64,000 nt of DNA from Solwaraspora sp. WMMD406 (GTDB lineage: Bacteria; Actinomycetota; Actinomycetes; Mycobacteriales; Micromonosporaceae): contig NZ_JARUBF010000001.1 in the NCBI RefSeq assembly GCF_029626025.1, positions 930,001-994,000 on the forward strand, given 5' to 3'. The notes beneath the pieces are model-generated. The model ran no database searches, was not told where the DNA came from, and was given only the letters and a program-made list of their open reading frames with translations. This document shows positions 24,865 to 34,777 of the stretch, in pieces (the stretch's first letter is position 1; each line of letters opens with the position of its first letter). The translations under genes and the position numbers were made by a program.

Positions 24865-24901
24865 TGTGTCACACAAGTTTGTGGATCATGCCATCTTGTG
24901 T
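24865..24901. promoter_or_regulatory. Palindromic operator region before the DUF5753 regulator
   Basis: TGTGTCACACA (24865-24875) is a perfect palindrome. Its right arm, ACACAAG, is repeated inverted as CTTGTGT at 24895-24901, with 17 bases between. The cluster lies 68-104 bases before the regulator start in a 384-base gap between divergent genes (24585-24968) that otherwise holds no gene. Autoregulation by the HTH protein is the simplest reading. Confidence 0.45.
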
Positions 24902-24968
24902 GCCACCAGACTGCATGCTGCATACAGTGCTGATCATCCGGTTGCACCCACCAACCACGTGCCGGACG

Positions 24969-25832
24969 ATGGGTAGCGTGACGACGAGGCCGGGACCGAC
25001 GCTGCGGGCGCAGTGGCTTGGGCAACAGATCAAGGAACTCCGCGAAGCAGCTGGAATCACCCTGAAACAGGCGGGTGAGTACCTGGAACGCGACCCATCG
25101 ACCGTGAGTCGGTTCGAGTCGGCCGAGTATCCGATCCGACGCGCCGACCTACTCGCGCTGCTGGACTTCTATTCGGTCAGTGACCAACGGCGTCGCGAGG
25201 GCCTGCTGAACTTGCGTGAGGAGGTGTGGCAGAAGGGGTGGTGGGACGGGTTCGCCGACGCGGTGGACCGGCGGTTCATCGACTACGTGTGGCTGGAGTC
25301 GCGAGCCCAGGCGATCCATTCGTTCGATGACACTCTTCTACCTGGTCTTCTCCAGACCAACCGGTACGCCGAGGCGGCGATCCGCGCGGCCGATCCGGAC
25401 CTCGCAGACGAGCAGGTCAATCGAGCGGTCGAGCTTCGGATCAAGCGTCAGCAGGTGCTCACCGGAGACAGCCCGACGCAGCTTCACGCGATCCTCGACG
25501 AGGCGTTGTTACTGCGCACGGTCCACAGCCCCGAGACGATGCGTGATCAGCTCCGACACCTGGGCGACTGCGCCCAGAGGCCGAACGTCGAGATCCGGGT
25601 ACTACCATTCAGAGTGGGCGCACACGCCAGTCCGGCGGGCGCGTTCAAGGTGTTCACGCTGGTGGAGCCGTACCCCGATGTCGCGTACACCGAGACGCTC
25701 GGCGGTGCGATCTTCGTCGAGACTCCTGGTGCCGAGCGGTTCGTCCAGACGTACGATCGGTTACAGCGCGTGACCCTGACACCGGAAGAATCGGCTGAGC
25801 GGATCTCGGCCGCAGCAAAGGAGACAACGTGA
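24969..25832 (+). CDS. HTH regulator with DUF5753 (Scr1-like)
   Basis: This 287-residue protein has an N-terminal XRE HTH (about 13-65: IKELREAAGITLKQAGEYLERD, then TVSRFESAEYPI) and the DUF5753 ligand-type domain (about 90-280) with WLESRAQAIHSFDDTLLPGLLQT, which is diagnostic of the family. The start is the ATG at 24969; a GTG nine bases later is an alternative. Its partner, a DUF397 protein, follows with a 4-base GTGA overlap. Such pairs regulate development or antibiotic production in Streptomyces and have been proposed to act like toxin-antitoxin pairs. The target here is unknown. Confidence 0.9.
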   Translation: MGSVTTRPGPTLRAQWLGQQIKELREAAGITLKQAGEYLERDPSTVSRFESAEYPIRRADLLALLDFYSVSDQRRREGLLNLREEVWQKGWWDGFADAVDRRFIDYVWLESRAQAIHSFDDTLLPGLLQTNRYAEAAIRAADPDLADEQVNRAVELRIKRQQVLTGDSPTQLHAILDEALLLRTVHSPETMRDQLRHLGDCAQRPNVEIRVLPFRVGAHASPAGAFKVFTLVEPYPDVAYTETLGGAIFVETPGAERFVQTYDRLQRVTLTPEESAERISAAAKETT

Positions 25833-26074
25833 AGGCAGCAGAGACGCACGCGCCGGGCCGCCCGGATCTCGCGGGCGTCGCCTGGCGCATCAGCACCAAG
25901 AGCGACAACGGCGGTGCGAACTGCGTCGAGGCTGGTCCGCTCGCCGATGGAAGTGGCAGGGTCGCCGTACGGCACAGCCACCACCCTGACGGCTCCGTGA
26001 TCATCTACACGCGGGCCGAGTGGGAAGCGTTCGTCGGGGGAGTCCGCGAAGGCGAGTTCGACTTCTTCGACTAG
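25829..26074 (+). CDS. DUF397 protein
   Basis: This 81-residue protein is a single DUF397 domain. It holds WRISTKSDNGGANCVEAGPL, GRVAVRHSHHPDGSVIIYTRAEWEAFVGGVREGEFD in order, including the S...NCVEV-like core and the W..F..G..GEFD end. It is co-translated with the DUF5753 regulator and likely binds it. A terminator hairpin follows at 26186. Confidence 0.9.
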   Translation: MKAAETHAPGRPDLAGVAWRISTKSDNGGANCVEAGPLADGSGRVAVRHSHHPDGSVIIYTRAEWEAFVGGVREGEFDFFD

Positions 26075-26185
26075 GCGAGCCATGACCGACTGAGTCAATA
26101 GGACGGACGAGCGACTCCCATCGCGTAGGGGGTCGCTGTTTGCTTTTTACACAACGTCACCGCCAGTTATCTGGTGATCGCGATG

Positions 26186-26241
26186 GCGTCGAGCACGAGG
26201 GGACACCCCTGCTTGTCGGGGAGCACCCTCGTGCTCGACGC
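26186..26241. terminator. Bidirectional terminator with 16-bp stem
   Basis: A perfect 16-bp inverted repeat, GCGTCGAGCACGAGGG and its complement, lies at 26186-26201 and 26226-26241, with an inner CCCC/GGGG pairing. It sits between the DUF397 gene and the convergent DUF2637 gene, whose stop codon begins one base beyond the right arm. No T-tract flanks the arms. Confidence 0.7.
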
Positions 26242-26242
26242 T

Positions 26243-27121
26243 TCACCGTGAAGGCTGCGCCGCCACCTCCGGCTGCGTGTCCAGATCGTCCGGCCAGGGT
26301 CTGACGGACCCCGCGCCGATCGTCGGCACATCTTGTTCTGCCTTGAGGATCTTCAGCAGAAGTGAGGCGCGCTCGTTGGACACGCCATGCCCGTCATCAC
26401 GCAGTGCATCGGCCAACCTGTCCCGCGACGGTGGACGTCCCGTGGCCGCCAGTGCCTCGCGGACGGCGGCCCTCGCAGCCGGGAGCAGGTGCGCCACTGG
26501 CTGGACGTCGACCGGCACGGGCGCGGTAGCAGGGCCGCTCGACCGCCCCGATACGCGCCCGACACCCCGGCCCGTCCCGCTGGTCGCGGACCGGCCGGGG
26601 TGACCAGTGCGCCCGTCCAGTGTCGGCCCAACAGGCGGTCCGCTGTCCGGGCCGATCTGGGGGAGCGCCTCAGGGACGAGCGGACGATCTGCGGACGTCC
26701 GCAGATCGTCCGGGACGGTCCGCGGATCGTCCTCGCCGTGGTCGATCATGCTGAACAGCAGCTTCACTGCGATGAGCATCGACAGCGCGGGCCAGCCGGC
26801 CAGGATCTTGCCGATCACGCTCTCACCGCCGACCGCGATGTTCGCGGCCAGGCTCGCGGCGGTGCCGACCACCAAGGCGACCCACGGCAACCACCCCGCC
26901 CGCCGTCCCGCGCGACGCTGCACCACCATGTACAACGCGGCGACGATCTCCAGTCCGCCGACGCTGATCGGGAACGCGAACGCCTTCCATCCGTGCTGGT
27001 CGTGCTCGGTCGCCAGCTCGTGCATATGCGCGAACGAGATCGTCCCCGCGACGACGGCCAGCCCCGCGACGCACGCCACGGTCACGGCCGTCAAGATCCG
27101 ATCCGTAGGGCTCCTCACCAT
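26243..27121 (-). CDS. DUF2637 membrane protein with C-terminal HTH-like tail
   Basis: This 292-residue protein has four predicted membrane helices (about 10-32, 44-68, 76-98, 106-126). The second contains ISVGGLEIVAALYMV, and the set fits DUF2637, common on actinomycete integrative elements. A disordered Pro/Thr-rich linker follows. The last 60 residues (LAATGRPPSRDRLADALRDDG) look like a small winged-helix or SpdA-type DNA-binding segment. It overlaps the DUF6907-like gene by seven bases. A role in mobile-element biology is inferred from family context only. Confidence 0.75.
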   Translation of the reverse strand: MVRSPTDRILTAVTVACVAGLAVVAGTISFAHMHELATEHDQHGWKAFAFPISVGGLEIVAALYMVVQRRAGRRAGWLPWVALVVGTAASLAANIAVGGESVIGKILAGWPALSMLIAVKLLFSMIDHGEDDPRTVPDDLRTSADRPLVPEALPQIGPDSGPPVGPTLDGRTGHPGRSATSGTGRGVGRVSGRSSGPATAPVPVDVQPVAHLLPAARAAVREALAATGRPPSRDRLADALRDDGHGVSNERASLLLKILKAEQDVPTIGAGSVRPWPDDLDTQPEVAAQPSR

Positions 27122-27498
27122 GACCACCCACCCTCGGCTTCGGCCTCGGTCGTGAGCAGCCGCAGCGCGGACAACAGCCGGGACGCGTCCCGCGCCGCCA
27201 TCGCGATGTCGCTGTCACCGTGCTGGACGTGAAGGTAGGTCTCACACGGCCACGGGGCGACAGCCTGCGTCAGATACGCCTCGCTCACCCGTGGCGCGAG
27301 GGCTATCACCGTGGTCAGATCGAGACGGATCAGCGCCGACCGGTGCTCGCCGCCGACACCGGACCGATACCCGTCGACCTGGCTCGCGGGATCAGCGGTA
27401 CACCGGGAACGGTCACACCAGGCGGGATGACCTGACTCGGCAGCGGTCCGGCGGCCCAACGAAGAAGGTTGACCTTCTGAAGGCTGCGACCAACTCAT
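27115..27498 (-). CDS. DUF6907-like protein
   Basis: This 127-residue protein has HPAWCDRSRCTADPAS at about 23-38. A Gly-rich gap leads to a beta/helix domain (LIRLDLTTVIALAP, YLHVQHGDSDIAMAARDASRLLSAL). It is a relative of the protein at 22171-22500. The ATG at 27498 is preceded by GGAGGT, which lies inside a hairpin (27504-27522). It overlaps the DUF2637 gene. Function unknown. Confidence 0.65.
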   Translation of the reverse strand: MSWSQPSEGQPSSLGRRTAAESGHPAWCDRSRCTADPASQVDGYRSGVGGEHRSALIRLDLTTVIALAPRVSEAYLTQAVAPWPCETYLHVQHGDSDIAMAARDASRLLSALRLLTTEAEAEGGWSW

Positions 27499-27503
27499 CG
27501 GGC

Positions 27504-27522
27504 CACCTCCCCAACGGAGGTG
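27504..27522 (-). promoter_or_regulatory. SD-masking hairpin
   Basis: On the minus strand CACCTCC-GTTGG-GGAGGTG forms a perfect 7-bp stem. The right arm contains the whole Shine-Dalgarno GGAGGT of the gene starting at 27498, five to six bases before its ATG. If formed in the mRNA the stem would block initiation and could be opened by temperature, a protein or translation of an upstream frame. Confidence 0.5.
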
Positions 27523-27618
27523 CGCACCGCAGCCGGCACAACGAACCCACCGGCAGCGACAGCGGTCGTGTCCACGATCCCCGGATGCACCGGCCAGACA
27601 CTGACTGCCGCTAGCCGG

Positions 27619-28296
27619 TCAAACCGGGCTGTAAGCGACGAAAAAAGTATGCCACATTTCGGGATGGGTCTTGCCGGTGCCGGGGGCGCCCTGAACGCAG
27701 ATCGAGACCGGCAGATCGGCGCGGACCAGCTCGTCCTGTTCGGGTTGGATGGTGGCCACGATGTCGCGCATCGGGCCCACGCGGGGACGCTCGATCTCGC
27801 TGGTCAGGATGCGCGACGTGGTGCCGAGTTCCTCACCTCGGTCAAGGTGCTCGTCTTCGAAGCTGGTCAGGTCGCCGTTGGCGAAGCCGAACCGGCGGCG
27901 GATCCGGACGTGTCGCGGATCGCGGGCGCTGGCCCGGTAGAAGGTACGGCTGATCGGAGCCCGCCAGTCGAGCACCATCGGCTCACCGGCGTCGTCGGTC
28001 ACGTGCCGGCGCCCGATGTGATAGCTGCGCCCGGCATGGTCGGGGTTGCTCTCGGTGGTGCCACCGAAGTCGAGCCGACCGAAGAACAGCGGGGTGCTCG
28101 GGTCGTCGGCCAACTCGGCGATCCGTCTGGCCATGTGCCGGCCGAGGGTTTCGGCGGTGTACCTGTCCCCGGCGACCTTGTCGCCGGCGGCGAAGAGGGT
28201 CTGCGCGCGGTCCCGCATCCGGCGCAGCGCGGCGCGGGAGGCGATCAGGTGGTCGCGCTCGTCGGTCAGTTCGGTGTCGAGTTCGGCTGCGGGCAT
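27619..28296 (-). pseudogene. helR: N-terminal fragment of a HelR/UvrD-like ATPase
   Basis: The 225-codon frame matches the N-terminal part of HelR-type RNA-polymerase-recycling ATPases: an acidic coiled-coil start, a central GRLDFGG and MVLDWRAPISRTFYRAS. It ends with the P-loop GAPGTGKT. Right after that the sequence turns into HPEMWHTFF and stops 15 residues on. The usual protein is roughly 700 residues, so the motor domains are missing. AGGAG five bases before the ATG at 28296 supports the start. The break near 27665 probably marks where accessory DNA joins conserved chromosome. The rest of the gene is not in the window. Confidence 0.75.
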
Positions 28297-28454
28297 GCTG
28301 ACTCCTGGTCGGGTCACCTGCGTGCTCGCTCGCGTGTCCGGGGGCGGATGGGCCGGCGCCCGGCGCGGGGACGTCCGCTCCGGTGCTACTCACCGCGGCC
28401 GTCAAGCGACCAACCAGCGTAGGCCCCGTCGCGGTAGCCGGTCCACCGAATTGA

Positions 28455-30556
<2,102 letters not shown>

Positions 30557-30557
30557 G

Positions 30558-31652
30558 TCAGCTTTCCGGAGTGGGCGGCGACAGCGTCGGGGGCGGGATC
30601 TGCGGTGTCGGGGGCGGGGCGGGATCTGCGGCGGCGGCAGCGTCGGGGGCGGGATCCGCCGCGCCGGCCGCGTCACCGGTCGCCGGTGGTGCGGTGGGGG
30701 CAGCGGGGAGCCGGATGGCCGCACCGGCGTGTGGGGTGACGAGTTGCCGGGTCACCTCACCACAGACGTTGGCGCCGTAGTCGAGACCGTTGACCCCCGG
30801 GTAGCGCATCATCACCGCCAGCACCCAGCCGTCGGTGACCGCCAGACAGTTGAGATGCCACATCCGGTCGGCCCAGATCAGGGTCCAGCCGTTCTTGATG
30901 GCGACCTCGGTGTCGTCGAGCACGCTCTGCGGCAGGCCGTCGATGATTCCCCACCGCCCGCCGCCGGACCGGGCGTTCTGCTCTTCGGCGGAGGTGCCTC
31001 CCCGTACCTGGGTCATCTCGCTGATCACCCAGTCGGTCCACTTGGGCCCGGCGGCGGTGCCGTTCTTGACGCACTCACCGAGCAGAACGGCATCCCGGGC
31101 GGACATCTGGGTGTAGCTCCACCAGACCGACTTCTCACCGGGCGGAACGACCATCCGGGTCTGCCGCAGACCGCACATCTTGATCATGCGGGCGAGGACC
31201 TCGTCACCGCCGGCCGCGTAGTACAGGCGGTTCGTCGAGTCGTCGTCGCTGTCCCGGATCGCCAGCATCGCCTGCTTCCGCTCGGCGGCGCTGGGATCGG
31301 TGTCGCCGAGTTGGCGAAGATAGTCGGACACGATCCAGATCTTGATCATCGACTCGGTCGAGCTCGTCTCGGTCAGGTTTGCCGAGCCGGCGATTTCCTT
31401 CGTGGTGCGGTCCAGCAACGCCCACGAGAGGAAGCCGTCGACGGAAACCGAGACCGGTGCCGCCCGCAGGGTGGGTGTTGCGGGCGGTGGCGGGGATTCG
31501 GCGACGGTGAGCTCTTCGGCGGAGGTCCCGACCGGCTCGTTGGTGACCGGGGCGGGGTCGCCGACGAGGCGGGCCGATGCGGTGGGGATCACGAGGACGC
31601 CACCGACCACCAGCGCTGCCAGGACCGCGGTGAGTGTCACGCGTGAATGCAT
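30558..31652 (-). CDS. Beta-lactamase-fold serine hydrolase, secreted
   Basis: This 364-residue protein has a signal peptide (VTLTAVLAALVVGGVLVIPTASA) and then the beta-lactamase-like domain with SMIK (SxxK), an SDD where class A enzymes have SDN, and KNG in AIKNGW. The C-terminal tail is long, Ala/Pro-rich and probably disordered. It is the first gene of a two-gene paralogous operon with the membrane-anchored version downstream. The ATG at 31652 has GGAG about ten bases upstream. Confidence 0.7.
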   Translation of the reverse strand: MHSRVTLTAVLAALVVGGVLVIPTASARLVGDPAPVTNEPVGTSAEELTVAESPPPPATPTLRAAPVSVSVDGFLSWALLDRTTKEIAGSANLTETSSTESMIKIWIVSDYLRQLGDTDPSAAERKQAMLAIRDSDDDSTNRLYYAAGGDEVLARMIKMCGLRQTRMVVPPGEKSVWWSYTQMSARDAVLLGECVKNGTAAGPKWTDWVISEMTQVRGGTSAEEQNARSGGGRWGIIDGLPQSVLDDTEVAIKNGWTLIWADRMWHLNCLAVTDGWVLAVMMRYPGVNGLDYGANVCGEVTRQLVTPHAGAAIRLPAAPTAPPATGDAAGAADPAPDAAAAADPAPPPTPQIPPPTLSPPTPES

Positions 31653-31903
31653 GGGGGGACTGCTCCAGGAAGCTGGGACTGGAGAATTCACGTTCCAAGT
31701 GGTCGAAATGGGTGTTTAGCGGAGGAATGGTCGCGCAAACCTGACCCTCGGCAGTGTACGTCGGGTTGCTGTGCGCGGCAGAAAGGCGATTTTCAAGTTC
31801 CGATTAAGTCTGCCGATATTGAACGTTTATGTCCCTTTAGTTCGATTCAAATGGCACAATAAGCGGACGTAATTCGCATTCGCCTTGAGGGGTAGACACG
31901 AAG

Positions 31904-31984
31904 AGTAGTTAGAAAACTACTTTCCGAGATGTAGTCGACTTGTTTTGTTACAGCCCTTGGTTGAGTGTGGGGGTTCTTGTAACA
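31904..31984. promoter_or_regulatory. Inverted repeats upstream of paaA
   Basis: Two inverted repeats lie in the 385-base gap between the hydrolase operon and paaA, an A/T-richer stretch: AGTAGTT-AGAA-AACTACT (31904-31921), and TGTTAC (31946-31951) with GTAACA (31979-31984). They are 50-130 bases before the paaA start and are plausible operators for a repressor of phenylacetate catabolism. No paaX- or paaR-like gene is in the window. Confidence 0.45.
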
Positions 31985-32037
31985 CTGGGAGGGTGTACGG
32001 CGATGACGCTCCTGCGGGTAACGGTGCACCCGGGGGG

Positions 32038-33168
32038 ATGAGCGTGCCCGGCGGGATCCTCGACGAGGTCGAGGCCGCCGAAGCGGAGCTGCGCCACGCG
32101 GCGACCCGAGGTCGGGTCACGGGCGGCCGTGGTGCGGACCGACCGGACGACCTGCCCGAGCGTTTCATCGAGACGATCGACGCGGATCACAAGATCGAGC
32201 CACGTGACTGGATGCCGGACGGCTACCGCCGTACCCTGATCCGGCAGATCGCCCAGCACGCACACTCGGAGATCATCGGGATGCAGCCCGAGGGCAACTG
32301 GATCACCCGCGCCCCCAGCCTGCACCGGAAGGCGATCCTGTTGGCCAAGGTTCAGGACGAGGCCGGACACGGACTCTACCTCTACGCCGCCGCCGAAACG
32401 CTGGGCGTCGCTCGCGAGGAACTGGTCGATCTCCTGCTCGACGGCCGGCAGAAGTACAGCTCGATCTTCAACTATCCGACCCTCACCTGGGCAGACGTCG
32501 GGGCGATCGGCTGGTTGGTCGACGGTGCGGCGATCATCAACCAGGTGCCGTTGTGCCGGTGCTCCTACGGGCCGTACGCCCGAGCGATGATCCGCATCTG
32601 CAAAGAGGAATCCTTCCACCAGCGGCAGGGGTACGAGATCCTGCACACCCTGGCGCATGGCACCGCCGCGCAACGCGAACTCGCCCAGGACGCCATCGAC
32701 CGCTGGTGGTACCCGTCGCTGGCGATGTTCGGCCCGCCGGACGCCGACTCCACCCACTCGGCGCAGTCGATGGCCTGGAAGATCAAACGGTTCTCCAACG
32801 ACGAACTGCGTCAGCGCTTCGTCGACATGTGCGTCCAGCAGATCGGACCGCTCGGACTCACTCTGCCGGATCCGGCGCTGCGCTGGAACGAACAGCGGCA
32901 GGCATACGACTTCACCCCGCCGGACTACGCCGAACTCGACCGGGTGATCCGTGGTCATGGTCCGTGCAACCGGCAACGCCTCGCCCACCGCCGGCAGGCG
33001 CACGCGGACGGGGCCTGGGTGCGGGCCGCCGCGCAGGCCTACGCCGCCAAGCGGGCCGCCGACGCCGGTCACGGCGCGGGCCTCGGCGCCGCCCGGACAC
33101 CCGCGCAGCGGCCGGCCGAAACCGGCGACCCGGCGAGCGACGCCGTCCGTGCCCAGGTCGGTCGCTGA
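32038..33168 (+). CDS. paaA: Phenylacetyl-CoA epoxidase subunit PaaA
   Basis: This 376-residue protein is the catalytic di-iron subunit, which with PaaC, PaaB and PaaE epoxidises phenylacetyl-CoA. Signature segments are [33 protein letters not shown] and [16 protein letters not shown], which hold the iron-binding carboxylates and histidines. The start is uncertain: ATG 32038 or GTG 32044, which has GGGGGG six bases upstream. It carries an Ala-rich C-terminal tail of about 60 residues. It is the first of five overlapping genes, paaABCDE. Confidence 0.9.
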   Translation: MSVPGGILDEVEAAEAELRHAATRGRVTGGRGADRPDDLPERFIETIDADHKIEPRDWMPDGYRRTLIRQIAQHAHSEIIGMQPEGNWITRAPSLHRKAILLAKVQDEAGHGLYLYAAAETLGVAREELVDLLLDGRQKYSSIFNYPTLTWADVGAIGWLVDGAAIINQVPLCRCSYGPYARAMIRICKEESFHQRQGYEILHTLAHGTAAQRELAQDAIDRWWYPSLAMFGPPDADSTHSAQSMAWKIKRFSNDELRQRFVDMCVQQIGPLGLTLPDPALRWNEQRQAYDFTPPDYAELDRVIRGHGPCNRQRLAHRRQAHADGAWVRAAAQAYAAKRAADAGHGAGLGAARTPAQRPAETGDPASDAVRAQVGR

Positions 33169-33467
33169 TGAGCCGGCCAACGGGCGACCAGCCCACCCCG
33201 CTGTGGGAGGTGTTCGTCCGGTCGCGGCGCGGACTGGCCCACACCCACGTCGGCAGTCTGCACGCGCCAGACGCGGCGCTCGCCCTGCGCCATGCCCGGG
33301 ACCTCTACACCCGCCGACAGGAAGGCGTGTCGATCTGGGTGGTCCCGGCGGAGACCATCACCGCTTCCAGCCCCGACGAAAAGGACGCGTTCTTCGACCC
33401 GGCGGCGGACAAGATCTACCGGCATCCCACCTTCTACCAGGTGCCGGACGGGGTACGGCACCTGTGA
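33168..33467 (+). CDS. paaB: Phenylacetyl-CoA epoxidase subunit PaaB
   Basis: This 99-residue protein is the small structural subunit. It holds LWEVFVRSRRGLAHTHVGSLHAPD, AARDLYTRRQEGVSIWVVPAE and a C-terminal ADKIYRHPTFYQVPDGV, in the family order. The ATG shares one base with the paaA stop (TGATG). Length is as expected for the family. Confidence 0.9.
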   Translation: MSRPTGDQPTPLWEVFVRSRRGLAHTHVGSLHAPDAALALRHARDLYTRRQEGVSIWVVPAETITASSPDEKDAFFDPAADKIYRHPTFYQVPDGVRHL

Positions 33468-34228
33468 CCACCACCGCCCCCGACCAGCTGCTGTGGTGGG
33501 CCGACGATGCGCTGATCGCCGCCCAACGCCTGGCGTACTGGTGCGCTCGCGCCCCCGAACTCGAAGAGGACGTGGCGCTGACCAACGTCGCCCTGGACCA
33601 GCTCGGAGTGGCCCGGCTGCTGCTGACGTACGCCGCGCAACGGCTACCCGCCAGCGCGGTGTCCGCCGCGCCCGCGTCCGCGCCGCTGACCGAGGACACC
33701 CTGGCGTACCTGCGGACCGACCACGAGTTCCGAAACAGTCTGCTGGTCGAGCTGCCGGAGCGCGACTTCGCGGTGACGATCGGGAAGTTGCTGTTCCTCT
33801 CGGCGTACCAGGTGCAGCTCTACCGCGCGCTGGGCGACAGCCGCGACGAGCGGCTCGCCGCTATCGCCGCCAAGGCCAGCAAGGAGTCCGCCTACCACCT
33901 CGACCACGCGACGCTCTGGACCGTGCGGCTCGGTGACGGCACCGACGAATCACACCGACGCATGCAGGACGCGGTCGACGAACTCTGGCCGTACACCCAT
34001 GAGCTTTTCGAGCCGCCGACGGACCCGGCGGGGGCGGTCGACCCGGCGGCCCTGCGGTCGGCCTGGTCCGCTGCCGTCGAACCGGTTCTCGCCGACGCCA
34101 CGCTGCGCCGACCCGACGACGACTGGCGACCGGCCGGTGGTCGACAGGGGCGGCACACCGAACACCTGTCGTACCTGTTGGCCGAGATGCAGGTAGTGCA
34201 CCGGGCGTATCCGGGGGCGCAATGGTGA
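33464..34228 (+). CDS. paaC: Phenylacetyl-CoA epoxidase subunit PaaC
   Basis: This 254-residue subunit is a structural relative of PaaA. It contains ADDALIAAQRLAYWCARAPELEED, TNVALDQLGVARLLL, DFAVTIGKLLFLSAYQV and SKESAYHLDHATLW, the usual helical elements. The GTG at 33464 overlaps the paaB stop by four bases. Length fits. It overlaps paaD by seven bases. Confidence 0.9.
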   Translation: MTTTAPDQLLWWADDALIAAQRLAYWCARAPELEEDVALTNVALDQLGVARLLLTYAAQRLPASAVSAAPASAPLTEDTLAYLRTDHEFRNSLLVELPERDFAVTIGKLLFLSAYQVQLYRALGDSRDERLAAIAAKASKESAYHLDHATLWTVRLGDGTDESHRRMQDAVDELWPYTHELFEPPTDPAGAVDPAALRSAWSAAVEPVLADATLRRPDDDWRPAGGRQGRHTEHLSYLLAEMQVVHRAYPGAQW

Positions 34229-34752
34229 ACCGACCACCCCGCATCGGAGACGCCCCGGCCGACACGACGGCGGCGAGCGTCGCCGCCCGGGCGGCCGTCG
34301 CGGCCGTCGTCGACCCCGAGATCCGGGTACTCACCATCGACGACCTGGGCATCCTGCGCGACGTCCAGGTGCGTCCGGACACCGGTACGGTCGAGGTGAC
34401 CATCACCCCCACCTACACGGGATGCCCGGCGATGGACGTCATCCGCGCCGACATCCGGGCCGCCCTGCTACGGGCCGGGTTCGCCGAGGTACGGATCGCC
34501 ACCGTACTCGCCCCGGCCTGGAGCACCGACTGGATCTCGGCGGCGGGCCGGCGCAAACTCGCCGAGGCCGGCATCGCCGCCCCCGGGCCGGCCGTCCGCT
34601 CCGGACCGGTGCCGGTGACGATCACGGTCCGCTGTCCGGCCTGCGGGTCACCGCGTACCGAACAGCTGAGCCGGTTCGGCGCCACCGCCTGCAAGGCACT
34701 GTGGCGGTGTCAGGACTGTGCCGAGCCGTTCGAGCAGATGAAGGCCCTGTGA
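34222..34752 (+). CDS. paaD: PaaD, MIP18-family maturation factor
   Basis: This 176-residue protein has a DUF59/MIP18 domain (about 20-105) with VDPEIRVLTIDDLGILRDV and TPTYTGCPAMDVI. A C-terminal zinc-binding part (CPACG, then CQDC) follows. The family helps load iron-sulfur clusters and is needed for an active epoxidase complex. It starts seven bases inside paaC. Confidence 0.9.
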   Translation: MVNRPPRIGDAPADTTAASVAARAAVAAVVDPEIRVLTIDDLGILRDVQVRPDTGTVEVTITPTYTGCPAMDVIRADIRAALLRAGFAEVRIATVLAPAWSTDWISAAGRRKLAEAGIAAPGPAVRSGPVPVTITVRCPACGSPRTEQLSRFGATACKALWRCQDCAEPFEQMKAL

Positions 34753-34777
34753 CCCGGGCCGGGGACGGAGCACGCAG

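Noticed and set aside
1-27664. tRNA gene as integration target
   Set aside because: I saw no cloverleaf-like sequence or T-loop GGTTCRANYCC near the integrase or the helR break.
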